Shown: positions 36,735-45,732, numbered from the stretch's first letter. The stretch: 64,000 nucleotides of DNA from an uncultured Pelagibacteraceae bacterium (GCA_902570695.1 CACFZE010000001.1:186001-250000); one strand, 5' to 3'. The notes: a model not told the origin generated them from the letters alone. Numbers and translations: made by a program.

Positions 36735-37983
36735 CAGCTCTTTTTCCTAAAAGTTTAAAATAGATAAACATAAAAATTAATAGAAATACTACAATCACAA
36801 TAGAGACTGCAGAACCCATACCAATATCCCCGATCGAAAAACCTTGTTGATATACATTGATTGGCAATGTTCTTGTGCCTGATGCCCCACCAGTGAGTAA
36901 GAAGATGTCTTCAAACTTATTAAAATTCCAAATAAATCTGATCATAAATAGGATTGAAATCACTGCTAATATCTGGGGTAAAGTTATATTAAGAAATTTT
37001 TGGATAGGATTTGCGCCATCAACATCAGCTGCTTCATAAAGTTCTTTTGGCACTGCTTGAAGACGAGCAAGAATAAATAAAAATGCTAGAGGAAAATATC
37101 TCCAAATTTCAAAAATAATTACAGTTGTTAATGCTAACCTTAATTTAAAATCAAAACCAAGTATATTTAAAGTTACGTATTTTTGTCCTAATAAATTTAT
37201 TGGTCCATCAATAATTTGATAGTTAATTAACAAATTATTTAAAGTTCCACTTGTTGGATCAAGTAAAAGTTCCCAAGTATAAGCAAGAGCAACAACTGGC
37301 GCAACATAAGGAAATAAAAGAACACTTCTCATAAATGTTCTTCCAAAAAAATTTTGATTTACCATTTGTGCAGCCAAAATTCCAAAAACTATTGCACCTA
37401 TGGTTCCAAAAAAAGTGTAATAAAAAGTTGTTGATAATAGATCTATGAAAGCTTTATCTTTGATTACTTTTTTAAAATTATTTAAAGTAAATTCATAAGT
37501 TAGTAATATATTTTGTGACTTACCTGATAGTTTAGGTTTATAAGATTTTAGTTCCTTCTTGGAAATTTCTTGATTATTATTATTTTGAAATACTATTTCT
37601 AAATTTTCTCGGTATTTTTTTGGCCAATTACCTAACTCACACTTAAGTAAATTTGATTTAAATTGACATTTGTTATTTAAATTTATTGGTTCAATATTGT
37701 CAGGATATTTATCTTTAAATTTTACACTAGTAATTTCTTGTGTAAGAGAACTATTTCTTAATTTATAAATTATTTTTATTTGATTAGGATTATCTTTAAT
37801 TGATTTTACTAATTTTTTTGCTCTTGGCTCAGGAATTCTTAAATCTTTAAGTTCTACGTTTTTAAAGCTGATCCAAATGTTGGAAAATATTGGAAATAAA
37901 ATAATAGAAAATACTAAAAGAACCGATGGTAATATTAATAGATAAGCTGTTCTTTTTTCAATTTTTGCAAGTTTTGTACTCAT
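36724..37983 (-). CDS. Sugar ABC transporter permease (MalF type) with periplasmic insert
   Basis: 419-residue permease. TM1 lies at about residues 12-33. Between it and the next membrane segment (about 185) there is a soluble, Lys/Asn-rich stretch of roughly 130 residues with two Cys (NKCQFKSNLLKC), which is a periplasmic domain like the one in MalF. The EAA loop is PKELYEAADVDGANPIQKFLNITLPQI. The ATG at 37983 lies directly after the T-run of a terminator-like hairpin, so expression may be limited relative to the binding protein. Confidence 0.9.
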   Translation of the reverse strand: MSTKLAKIEKRTAYLLILPSVLLVFSIILFPIFSNIWISFKNVELKDLRIPEPRAKKLVKSIKDNPNQIKIIYKLRNSSLTQEITSVKFKDKYPDNIEPINLNNKCQFKSNLLKCELGNWPKKYRENLEIVFQNNNNQEISKKELKSYKPKLSGKSQNILLTYEFTLNNFKKVIKDKAFIDLLSTTFYYTFFGTIGAIVFGILAAQMVNQNFFGRTFMRSVLLFPYVAPVVALAYTWELLLDPTSGTLNNLLINYQIIDGPINLLGQKYVTLNILGFDFKLRLALTTVIIFEIWRYFPLAFLFILARLQAVPKELYEAADVDGANPIQKFLNITLPQILAVISILFMIRFIWNFNKFEDIFLLTGGASGTRTLPINVYQQGFSIGDIGMGSAVSIVIVVFLLIFMFIYFKLLGKRADEN

Positions 37984-38020
37984 AAAAAAAAGCGGATAAT
38001 TAATATTACCCGCTTTTTTT
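37984..38020 (-). terminator. Rho-independent terminator between binding protein and permease genes
   Basis: Read on the minus strand: AGCGGGTAAT, loop ATTA, ATTATCCGCT, then seven T, preceded by seven A. The 10-bp stem includes one G-U pair that exists only in minus-strand RNA, which fixes the orientation. It begins 14 bases after the binding-protein stop and its T-run touches the permease ATG, so it should lower permease expression relative to the binding protein. Confidence 0.85.
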
Positions 38021-38034
38021 AATTTTTTAAATTA

Positions 38035-39363
38035 CTAGAAACTAGCTAGCACAGTATTAATTTCATCTACTGCTTCATCTAGCGTCAATTGATCGTCTAT
38101 ATATTGTCTAGTGATTCTATTTATAAATTTATTGTTGATAATTTTAGATGCTCTCGATAATTCACCTTCTTTAACACCCCATCTATTAGCAGTATCTAAT
38201 CCAGCAACAATATTATTTATTACATCTGCTGAATATAGATCTGTTAAAGGAGCTTTTCTATCAACTCCAACAGGCAGTTTACTCCAAGCTGTTGTAAATG
38301 CATTTGGATCACTTGCATTACCTCTTCTTACAGGGAACTTACCCTCTGGCGCTATAGATAAAGTGCTAGTGTATCCTTCATCCATTGAATAAAGAATAAA
38401 CTGTTTAGCTTCATCGGTATCTGCATCTGCAGTTACACCAAAGTATCTAACATCCGCCCAAGCTGCACCTTTTACATTATTTGGTCCACTAAAATTAGTT
38501 ATAAAACCAGTTTTAGATGCCAACTCTGGTGAAGTAGGATCGCTGTTAATTGTTGGTGGAGCTGAATCTCTTAAACCAGCTAATTCATCCATAATAAATG
38601 GTGACCATATTATCATTGGTGTTTTACCAGCAAAATAAAGTTCTCTTGATTGTTTCCAATAAAGTTCTCCTGGAGGACTAGCCTTAGCTAATTTTTTATA
38701 AAACTGTAAAGAATTTTTTAAAGCTCTACCTTGTTTTTTTGTTCCACCTTTTTTTACAATATTTACACCGTTTGCAAGCAGAACATGTTCCAAAACCTGA
38801 CTCATAAAGTTTTCATCAGTTTTAGTTGCAGCAACAAATCCAAACATATCATTGCTAGATAAAGCATCAATTGCTTTTTCAATATTTGCATAAGTTGTTG
38901 GTGGCTCTAAACCAGCAGCTTTAAATAAATCTTTTCTGTATACGACCATTTGCGTCCAGCCATCTACTGGAACGGCTGCAATTTTGCCACCTTTTTTAGC
39001 CATCTTTAAAGCGCCTGGAGCAAAAGTATCTTTTCCAAGTGTTTTAATTATATCATTATTTGCATCAACGTCTAAAATTCCCGCTTCAGCCCATGGCAAT
39101 ACATATTGCAATGTATGATAAATTACATCAGGAAGATCTCCTGCTGCAGCTGCTGCAGTAGCTCTTGTTCCTAAATCTTTTTCATCAATCGGGATAACTT
39201 CAACTCCAATTCCAGTTTTAGCTTCAAATGCTTTAGCCATCTCTTCTTGCTTAGCCATCCTTGCTGGTTGAGTTTCTGTTGTCCAGAATTTGATATCTGC
39301 AAATGCAATTGAATTAAAAACAAAAGCTATTGCAGAGATTGTTATTAATATATTTTTAAACAT
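38035..39363 (-). CDS. Sugar ABC transporter substrate-binding protein (family 1)
   Basis: Periplasmic receptor of 442 residues. Signal peptide MFKNILITISAIAFVFNSIA with cleavage near AFA-D. The mature protein begins IKFWTTETQPARMAKQEEMA, with DLPDVIYHTLQYVLPWAEAG and IAAVPVDGWTQMVVYRKDLF characteristic of family 1 solute-binding proteins. A GAGGGG ribosome-binding site precedes the start. The terminator downstream is what one expects for an abundant binding protein. Ligand unknown; a glycoside such as glucosylglycerol or glucosylglycerate is suggested only by the hydrolase in the operon. Confidence 0.9.
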   Translation of the reverse strand: MFKNILITISAIAFVFNSIAFADIKFWTTETQPARMAKQEEMAKAFEAKTGIGVEVIPIDEKDLGTRATAAAAAGDLPDVIYHTLQYVLPWAEAGILDVDANNDIIKTLGKDTFAPGALKMAKKGGKIAAVPVDGWTQMVVYRKDLFKAAGLEPPTTYANIEKAIDALSSNDMFGFVAATKTDENFMSQVLEHVLLANGVNIVKKGGTKKQGRALKNSLQFYKKLAKASPPGELYWKQSRELYFAGKTPMIIWSPFIMDELAGLRDSAPPTINSDPTSPELASKTGFITNFSGPNNVKGAAWADVRYFGVTADADTDEAKQFILYSMDEGYTSTLSIAPEGKFPVRRGNASDPNAFTTAWSKLPVGVDRKAPLTDLYSADVINNIVAGLDTANRWGVKEGELSRASKIINNKFINRITRQYIDDQLTLDEAVDEINTVLASF

Positions 39364-39475
39364 ATATTCCCCTCTTTTTTCGTGTTTTCTAAAGTTATTT
39401 AAAAATTAACACATAATGAACATTTAAAAGAAGAATAACAAGTATGTAAATTACACAATACTACCTGAGATTGAT
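39364..39475 (-). promoter_or_regulatory. Leader between ATPase and binding-protein genes
   Basis: 112 bases without a gene. The side next to the binding protein has the ribosome-binding site (minus strand AAAGAGGGGAATAT before ATG). Room for an own promoter exists, which would let the binding protein be made apart from the ATPase; I could not identify specific -10/-35 boxes with confidence. Confidence 0.35.
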
Positions 39476-40561
39476 TTAGGAATTTTCAAAAGAAATGCCT
39501 TTATTATCAAATAAATGGCAACGAAATGGATCAAAACCAATTTTAACAGTGTCACCTACTTTAATATCTGTGTCCCCATCAGTTTGTACAACAAGAGGAT
39601 CTCCCTCTTTCTCTAAATATAAATATGTTCCTGATCCTAATTTTTCTACTACGAAAACCTTACTTTCCCACAATGAATCTGTTTTTGCATTTAATATCAA
39701 GTGCTCTGGTCTTATACCAATTTTTATACTATCCCCTTCTTGAATATTTTCAGAAATTTTTGGTACATTTAACTTTCCAGTCCCCATTATATCTACTTCA
39801 GAACTCTTTGAACTTTTACTTAAAATTTTACTATCTATAAAATTCATTTTTGGAGATCCAATAAAACCAGCAACAAATAAATTATCTGGGTTATTATATA
39901 AGTTCATGGGTGATCCCTTTTGTGAAACTATCCCTTGATCCAAAACAACAATATCGTTTGCAAGGGTCATGGCTTCAGTCTGATCATGAGTTACATAGAT
40001 CATTGTTGCATTAAGTTGATCATGTAATTTTGCTAATTCTACTCTCATTTGTACTCTTAATGCTGCATCTAAGTTAGATAATGGTTCATCGAATAAAAAA
40101 ACTTTTGGTTTTCTTGTAATAGCTCTACCTATAGCTACTCTTTGACGTTGTCCTCCAGATAGTTGTTTGGGTTTTCGTTCAAGATACTCTTCTATTTGTA
40201 GAATTTTAGCAGCCTCCATTACTCTTTGCTCTATCTCTTCTTTTGATTTTTTTTCAATCTTTAAACCAAAAGCCATATTGTCAAATACTGTCATATGCGG
40301 GTAAAGGGCATAAGATTGAAATACCATTGCAATATTTCTTTCTTTAGGTGGTAGATCGTTAACAACTTTATCATCAATAGATATTGTGCCAGAGTTGATT
40401 TCTTCTAAACCAGCAATCATTCTTAAAATTGTAGATTTACCACAACCACTTGGTCCTACTAGAACAGTAAAAGACTCGCTCTTTATATCAAGAGAAACAT
40501 CTTTGATAACATGTGTGCTTCCAAAATACTTATTTACTTTATCTATTTTAATACTCGCCAT
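39476..40561 (-). CDS. Sugar ABC transporter ATP-binding protein (UgpC/MalK type)
   Basis: A 361-residue ATPase. Walker A GPSGCGKST (about 38-46), Q-loop MVFQSYALYPHMTV, signature LSGGQRQRVAIGRAI, Walker B VFLFDEPLSNLD, H-loop YVTHDQTEAM. The C-terminal TOBE-type regulatory domain (from about 240) is present with GIRPEHLIL. It starts 2 bases after the gpsA-like gene and drives the MalF/MalG-type pair downstream. Confidence 0.95.
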   Translation of the reverse strand: MASIKIDKVNKYFGSTHVIKDVSLDIKSESFTVLVGPSGCGKSTILRMIAGLEEINSGTISIDDKVVNDLPPKERNIAMVFQSYALYPHMTVFDNMAFGLKIEKKSKEEIEQRVMEAAKILQIEEYLERKPKQLSGGQRQRVAIGRAITRKPKVFLFDEPLSNLDAALRVQMRVELAKLHDQLNATMIYVTHDQTEAMTLANDIVVLDQGIVSQKGSPMNLYNNPDNLFVAGFIGSPKMNFIDSKILSKSSKSSEVDIMGTGKLNVPKISENIQEGDSIKIGIRPEHLILNAKTDSLWESKVFVVEKLGSGTYLYLEKEGDPLVVQTDGDTDIKVGDTVKIGFDPFRCHLFDNKGISFENS

Positions 40562-40563
40562 TT

Positions 40564-41523
40564 TTAATTTAATATTAATTTTTTATTGTTAATTATAGAT
40601 TTAATTAATTTTGTCATCAAAGGGATTTTTTTTTGTTGGATTTTTTTTAATATAAATGGAGCAATTTCTCTTGCAAGTTGCTCTCCCTCTACAGTTTCAT
40701 TTGCCATAAATTTTCTTTTAGCATTATTAAATGTATAGCCTTGCCCCAAGTATCCTCCCATTTTACTATTTCTACCTCCAGCAGCACTGACGTATAGATC
40801 TCCAACTCCAGCTAATCCAAGAGCGGTTTCAATTTTTCCTTTAAAATATTTAGTAATATATATCATCTCATTAATAGATTTTTTGAATAAACTTGATGAC
40901 ATATTCAAACTATCACCAGCTCCAATTATCATAGAATAAATATTTTTTATTGCTGAACAAATTTCTATTCCAATAATATCTTTTGAAGTTTCTGTTATGT
41001 AATATTTTGTAGAAATCATTTTGCATATATTCTTTGCAGTTTTTATATTTTTATTAGCAACAACAACACTTGTTTGTTTTTTATTAGAAAGTTCTTTTGC
41101 TAAACAAGGTCCTTTTAAGACAGATATATTTATATTTTTATTATTTTTTTTTATATCTTCAGAAATAGTATAAATTTTTTCCTTTTTTCTATCATACTTT
41201 AAGCCTTTAGTAAGAATTAGAACTGGACTTTTGGTTTTTGATTGTTTGAATTCTTCACTTATAAATTTTATTCCCGATAAACTTAAAGCAACAACAATTA
41301 AATCATATTTTTTTTTTAGTAAGTTTGTTGAATATTTTTTATATTTTAGCTTGCTAGGTAAATTTTTTTTCAAACTTGAATGATATTTATTATTTGTGGA
41401 TAAATCTTTAATAAAAACTTTATTATATGGCTCTGTTATTATTACTTTGTTTTTATTATCAATACATGGAAAAGTAAAAGCTGATCCCATTGCTCCTCCA
41501 CCTATTATTAATATTTCTTTCAC
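40564..41523 (-). CDS. NAD(P)-dependent glycerol-3-phosphate dehydrogenase-like
   Basis: 319-residue GpsA-family protein: VKEILIIGGGAMGSAF (NAD motif), LKGPCLAKELS, GIEICSAIKNIYSMIIG (catalytic Lys region), GLAGVGDLYVSAAGGRNSKMGGYLG. I chose the GTG at 41523 that overlaps the tmoW TAG (TAGTG); an upstream ATG at 41565 would add 14 residues inside tmoW. Its amino acids are far more Lys/Asn-rich and divergent than a housekeeping GpsA, and it stands in a sugar-transport cassette, so it is probably a second copy dedicated to the glycerol part of an imported glycoside. Confidence 0.83.
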   Translation of the reverse strand: MKEILIIGGGAMGSAFTFPCIDNKNKVIITEPYNKVFIKDLSTNNKYHSSLKKNLPSKLKYKKYSTNLLKKKYDLIVVALSLSGIKFISEEFKQSKTKSPVLILTKGLKYDRKKEKIYTISEDIKKNNKNINISVLKGPCLAKELSNKKQTSVVVANKNIKTAKNICKMISTKYYITETSKDIIGIEICSAIKNIYSMIIGAGDSLNMSSSLFKKSINEMIYITKYFKGKIETALGLAGVGDLYVSAAGGRNSKMGGYLGQGYTFNNAKRKFMANETVEGEQLAREIAPFILKKIQQKKIPLMTKLIKSIINNKKLILN

Positions 41524-43550
41524 TAATTGATAAATCCTAATTTTTTCTTCATTTGATTTGACCATTCAACTAACAATCTATCTGCAGTCAAACCTATAAA
41601 TGCAACACATAATCCTATTATTAAACCTTTGCCCCCATCACTAAAAGACAATGCCCTAAATATTTCTTGTGACAAGTCAACAGTTCCAATAAATCCAGCT
41701 ATCATTACCATAAATAAAGCAAACATTAATGTTTGATTTGCGCCTAGTATAATTTCTGGAAAGGCTAAAGGCATTTTTACTTTCCATAATAATTGTCTTT
41801 CTGTACATCCAGAAGTTATAGACGCTTCTATAATTTGTTGTGGAACATTTCTTAATCCAAAAACAGTATATCTTATCATTGGTATTGAGGAATATATAAC
41901 TATTGCAAATATTGCTGATACATCACTTATTTGAAATAGCATTATTGCTGGAAGTAGGTAAATAAATGATGGAAATGTTTGGAAAATATCACAAATATTT
42001 AAAACTAACTTTGTTCTGCTCTCTTTCTTTGATGCCCATATCCCTAAAGGAATTCCAATAAGCGCACATATTACTAATGATGCAAATACCATGTATAAAG
42101 TAATCATTGCTCTTACCCAATAACCAGATGATGCTATAAAAAATACGAATAACATTACTGTTAACGCTAATCTCATTTTACCAAGTTTCCACCCAATTGC
42201 TCCGACAAATAAAATTACTCCAGTCCATGGCATAGATTGAAATACAGCTTTAAGAGGCATCAAAAAATATATTAACATCCAATCTCTAAAGGCTCCCAAT
42301 GGTACAAATAAAGATCTTGTAAATGATTTAATGGCATTATCTAAATATACAGATGCTGAAACTGTTAACTCTTTTGGATATTCATTAAAAAATGGAAAAA
42401 GAAAAACTAAGATAGAGCAAATTATAATTGCAAAAAAAGTTGCGCAAAAATATGGATTTCTCTTTACAAAATTTCCCTCTCTTCGCTCTGGTTCTTTTAA
42501 TGCTAAAGCTTGACTATACCTATCAAGTGTAATTGCGATCAAAACAACTGCAACACCAATTTCAAAAGCCTCACCTAGCCTTAAGCCTTGTAATCTAATT
42601 AACAAATCGTGACCTAAACCAGGTTGTCCAATAAATGCTGCTATAACTATCATTGCAAGACATTGCATTATAACTTGATTTATTCCCAGCATAATTGGAG
42701 ATCTAGCTGCCGGAATTTCAACTTTAAATAACATTTGCCATTTTGTGCAACCAGCCATCACACCAGCTTCTTTTATTTCTTGTGATATATTTTGTAATCC
42801 TAAAATAGTTAATCTGGCCATTGGTGGAAAAGCAAATATTACAGTAGCAATTACTCCAGCCTTAGTCCCTATTCCAACAAATATAACTACTAGTATTAAA
42901 TAAGAGAAATGAGGCAAAGATTGTAAAATATTTAACATTGGCCATAAAAAGTTTGCAAATTTTTTTCTTTTGACCGCAAGTATACCCAAACACAATCCTA
43001 TTAATGCAGCCAAAGGTGCGGAGACAGAAATAGCTGCTAAAGATTTCATTGATAGCTCCCATATTCCCCGTTTACTAAACAATATTAAGTACGCAAAACA
43101 TGTTCCCCCCAACAATGCCAATCTCCAACCTCTCAAATAAAAACCTAAAATCACTGTAAGAGTTATTATAAATATCCACGGCAAAGGTCCTATTTCGTAG
43201 CTTGGAAAACCTTTGTGCAAGACTGCTTCTGTAAAATCTAAAAATTTATCGACGTAGTTTGCTATACCTCTTGTGAAATCTCTAAAAGTAAACAAACCGA
43301 AAATTTCATACTTTCTTAGAAATTGAATTAATGCATTTGTCCAATCTACAAAAGGTATAAATCCATCTATTGATCCACATCCTCCCAAGCAACTTTTTGG
43401 AGGTATATAGGCCCAATGTGGTGTTTTGGATGAAATCGTATAATTAGGAACAACATAACGAAGTAACCATAACAAAAAGAATGGTCCAAAAATAAATAAA
43501 AATTTTCCTTTAAAAATGGTTTTAATTTTATTCATTCTTATCTTCTGCAA
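41523..43550 (-). CDS. tmoW: TMAO/glycine-betaine-type ABC transporter permease, duplicated
   Basis: A 675-residue permease made of two ProW-like halves. Each half has an EAA loop: EIKEAGVMAGCTKWQMLFKV in the first and QIIEASITSGCTERQLLWKV in the second. The N-terminus carries an extra membrane segment plus a periplasmic stretch with paired Cys (CLGGCGS). The ATG lies 23 bases inside tmoV. Because the divergent neighbour is tdm, TMAO is the preferred substrate; glycine betaine or related quaternary amines remain possible. Confidence 0.85.
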   Translation of the reverse strand: MQKIRMNKIKTIFKGKFLFIFGPFFLLWLLRYVVPNYTISSKTPHWAYIPPKSCLGGCGSIDGFIPFVDWTNALIQFLRKYEIFGLFTFRDFTRGIANYVDKFLDFTEAVLHKGFPSYEIGPLPWIFIITLTVILGFYLRGWRLALLGGTCFAYLILFSKRGIWELSMKSLAAISVSAPLAALIGLCLGILAVKRKKFANFLWPMLNILQSLPHFSYLILVVIFVGIGTKAGVIATVIFAFPPMARLTILGLQNISQEIKEAGVMAGCTKWQMLFKVEIPAARSPIMLGINQVIMQCLAMIVIAAFIGQPGLGHDLLIRLQGLRLGEAFEIGVAVVLIAITLDRYSQALALKEPERREGNFVKRNPYFCATFFAIIICSILVFLFPFFNEYPKELTVSASVYLDNAIKSFTRSLFVPLGAFRDWMLIYFLMPLKAVFQSMPWTGVILFVGAIGWKLGKMRLALTVMLFVFFIASSGYWVRAMITLYMVFASLVICALIGIPLGIWASKKESRTKLVLNICDIFQTFPSFIYLLPAIMLFQISDVSAIFAIVIYSSIPMIRYTVFGLRNVPQQIIEASITSGCTERQLLWKVKMPLAFPEIILGANQTLMFALFMVMIAGFIGTVDLSQEIFRALSFSDGGKGLIIGLCVAFIGLTADRLLVEWSNQMKKKLGFIN

Positions 43551-44556
43551 ATAAAGCTTTGATTATTTCTTTTTTGCTTAATGAACCAATAACTTTTTTA
43601 TTTTCATCAATAACTGAGTAAGATCCTTCAGATTTTAAAACTTTCGATGCAATTTTTTCAATCTTTTCGTTATAGTTAACAGTATTATCATAGAGTTTTT
43701 TATCCTCATTATTCATAACACTTTCAGCGTTTAATAACTTAGACCTAGGAATATCTTTTGTAAATTCTGCAACATAATCAGTAGCTGGTTTTGTGATTAA
43801 TTCTTCAGGAGTGCCTACTTGCACTATTAATCCTTCATACATTATTGCTATTCTATCTGCCAATCGTATAGCTTCATCAAAATCATGGGTTATAAAAACA
43901 ATTGTCTTTTTAAGCATACTTTGAAGTCTCAAAAACTCGTTTTGCATCTCTTTTCTAATCAATGGATCTAAAGCTGAGAAAGGTTCATCTAAAAACCAAA
44001 CATCTGGTTCAACCGCTAAAGACCTTGCTAGTCCAACTCTTTGTTGTTGACCACCCGAAAGTTCTCTAGGATAATATTTTTCTCTACCTTCAAGACCAAC
44101 TAATTTAATGACCTCTTTTGCTCTTTCTTCTCTTTTAAGAGGCTCTATTCCTTGCACCTCTAAAGGAAATGCAACATTTTGTAAAACTGTTCTGTGAGGT
44201 AATAAAGCAAAATGCTGAAATACCATTCCCATTTTATGTCTTCTTATTTCGATTAACTCTTTATCGCTAGCTTTTAATAAATCTTTACCCTCAAAAAAAA
44301 CTTGACCATCAGTTGGTTGAATAAGTTTAGACATACATCTTAATAATGTTGACTTACCAGATCCACTCAATCCCATAATAACCAATATTTCTCCAGTTTT
44401 TACATCGATTGATGCATCTCTAACCGCAGGTATATATTTATTTGATTTTAGTTGTTCGGTTGATGGATTATTATTATTTTCTTTTAAAAACTTTTCTGGA
44501 TTTTCTCCATATAATTTCCAAATATTTGAACATGAAATTTTGATTTGATCGTCCAT
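43528..44556 (-). CDS. tmoV: TMAO/glycine-betaine-type ABC transporter ATP-binding protein
   Basis: A 342-residue ProV-like ATPase. Walker A GLSGSGKSTLLRCM (about 62-75), Q-loop MVFQHFALLPHRTV, signature LSGGQQQRVGLARSL, Walker B VWFLDEPFSALD, H-loop FITHDFDEAIRLAD. The C-terminus (about 275-342) has one degenerate CBS-like repeat (GSYSVIDENKKVIGSLSK) where ProV proteins usually have two. Two hairpins in the 90-base leader separate it from tmoX. Confidence 0.88.
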   Translation of the reverse strand: MDDQIKISCSNIWKLYGENPEKFLKENNNNPSTEQLKSNKYIPAVRDASIDVKTGEILVIMGLSGSGKSTLLRCMSKLIQPTDGQVFFEGKDLLKASDKELIEIRRHKMGMVFQHFALLPHRTVLQNVAFPLEVQGIEPLKREERAKEVIKLVGLEGREKYYPRELSGGQQQRVGLARSLAVEPDVWFLDEPFSALDPLIRKEMQNEFLRLQSMLKKTIVFITHDFDEAIRLADRIAIMYEGLIVQVGTPEELITKPATDYVAEFTKDIPRSKLLNAESVMNNEDKKLYDNTVNYNEKIEKIASKVLKSEGSYSVIDENKKVIGSLSKKEIIKALFAEDKNE

Positions 44557-44566
44557 AATAAAAAAA

Positions 44567-44582
44567 GTTAAGAGAACTTAAC
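44567..44582 (-). terminator. Second small hairpin directly before tmoV
   Basis: Minus strand: GTTAAG, loop TTCT, CTTAAC, followed by seven T and then ATTATG, where ATG is the tmoV start. Six-bp AT-rich stem with U-tract; weak as a terminator, but its place over the tmoV start could also hide the start region. Confidence 0.5.
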
Positions 44583-44587
44583 ATAAA

Positions 44588-44630
44588 ATAAAAAAAAAAC
44601 GAACCGACTTAAGATTATGTCGGTTCGTTT
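44588..44630 (-). terminator. Strong rho-independent terminator after tmoX
   Basis: Minus strand: AAACGAACCGAC, a 10-base loop, GTCGGTTCGTTT and then a continuing T-run. The 12-bp stem is perfect. It begins 17 bases after the tmoX stop, so most transcripts should end here with partial read-through into tmoV and tmoW, giving an excess of binding protein. Confidence 0.92.
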
Positions 44631-44646
44631 CTAAATAGACTAAAAA

Positions 44647-45591
44647 TTACTTAATCCAATTGCTCCATTTAGATTTGTGTTCATCTAACCATTTTTGAGC
44701 AGCTGCTGATACTTCTAAACCATCCGTGTCCTTGTAGTTAGCCATTTTATCAATGTCTGGACCAGAAAAATTCATCTGTTTTAACAACTTATATCCCGCA
44801 GGATGATTTTTTTTGAAATCAGCATTAACTGCTAATTTTAAATAACCACTTGCTGGGTTTCCACAATCATAAAGTGCGGTTTTATTGATTCCCCATGAAG
44901 GATCCTTTGTACAAGCCGGATCATGTTTAGGGAACTCTACAAACTTACCTGGATATTTTGCACCGATGAAATTTGGTGACCAGTTAAACACAACTACAGC
45001 TTTTCCTTGCGCTACACCTGCATCTAACTCAGCCCAAATTGCATCTGCAGAACCTGCATTTCTAACCATGAAGTTCATTCCTAGAGCCTCAACTTTTTCA
45101 GCATCATGTTTTAACCAATCAACAGGACCACCGATAAATACTCCTTTACCTCCAGAGTCTGCTCTTGCAAAAAGATCTGCACATTTATTTAGAGCTTTCC
45201 AATCTGGTAGACCAGGACAAAGTTTTTCAACATGGTTTGGATACCACCAGTCCTCTCTAGTTACTGCATCGTGAGTAAGAATTTCTTCAATTCCACCACC
45301 AGCTTTTGCTTTTTCATAAGATGCTCCAAACGCACCTTCCCAAATTTCATGAACTAGATCAATATCACCATCTGCCATTGCTTGGTATACTGCTTGTGAG
45401 TCCATATTAATATACTCTACTTTCTCACCTACCATTTTTAGTAATTCACCAACAACTTCAGCTCCAACTAATTGACTTGACCAATTGTGTGTTGGGATTT
45501 TAACAACTCCGCTTTTATCTGCATTCGCACCTGTAAAACTTAGAGCAAATGTAATCAAAAAAGCAGAAATTATTGATAAAAGTTTCTTCAT
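44647..45591 (-). CDS. tmoX: TMAO/glycine-betaine-type ABC substrate-binding protein
   Basis: Periplasmic binding protein, 314 residues, OpuAC family. Signal peptide MKKLLSIISAFLITFALSFT followed by GANADKSG. Tryptophans suited to a cation-pi box occur in HNWSSQ, HEIWEGAFG, REDWWYPNHV and FNWSPNF. A loop with paired Cys (LCPGLPDWKALNKCADLF) is what I remember of TMAO-binding TmoX proteins. A strong GAGAGGAG ribosome-binding site precedes the ATG. Divergence from tdm supports TMAO as ligand. ProX for glycine betaine is the main alternative. Confidence 0.85.
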   Translation of the reverse strand: MKKLLSIISAFLITFALSFTGANADKSGVVKIPTHNWSSQLVGAEVVGELLKMVGEKVEYINMDSQAVYQAMADGDIDLVHEIWEGAFGASYEKAKAGGGIEEILTHDAVTREDWWYPNHVEKLCPGLPDWKALNKCADLFARADSGGKGVFIGGPVDWLKHDAEKVEALGMNFMVRNAGSADAIWAELDAGVAQGKAVVVFNWSPNFIGAKYPGKFVEFPKHDPACTKDPSWGINKTALYDCGNPASGYLKLAVNADFKKNHPAGYKLLKQMNFSGPDIDKMANYKDTDGLEVSAAAQKWLDEHKSKWSNWIK

Positions 45592-45732
45592 TTATTTCTC
45601 CTCTCTTAATATATTAAGTATTTAATTATCCTTAAATTTAATCTTACAGTCAACAGAAGTTGGTACTAAAATTTATATATACAATTAATCAGTACTGATT
45701 TATTCTCAAACATAAGTAATCATTGATTTAAA
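45592..45732. promoter_or_regulatory. Divergent control region, tmoX / tdm
   Basis: 141 bases between the TMAO transporter and the TMAO demethylase. It holds the tmoX ribosome-binding site (GAGAGGAG, minus strand) and must hold both promoters. The perfect palindrome at 45687-45700 is the only conspicuous dyad. No ribosome-binding site is obvious in front of tdm. Confidence 0.6.
45687..45700. promoter_or_regulatory. 14-bp perfect palindrome, candidate operator
   Basis: AATCAGTACTGATT reads the same on both strands. It lies in the shared tmoX/tdm control region, 32 bases upstream of the tdm ATG, a normal place for an operator. The winged-helix protein encoded at 48072 is a nearby candidate binder, which is inference. 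Confidence 0.5.

Noticed and set aside
44885-45274. 129-codon plus-strand ORF
   Set aside because: Antisense to tmoX, a well-supported gene with signal peptide and ribosome-binding site; the frame is open only because of codon usage.
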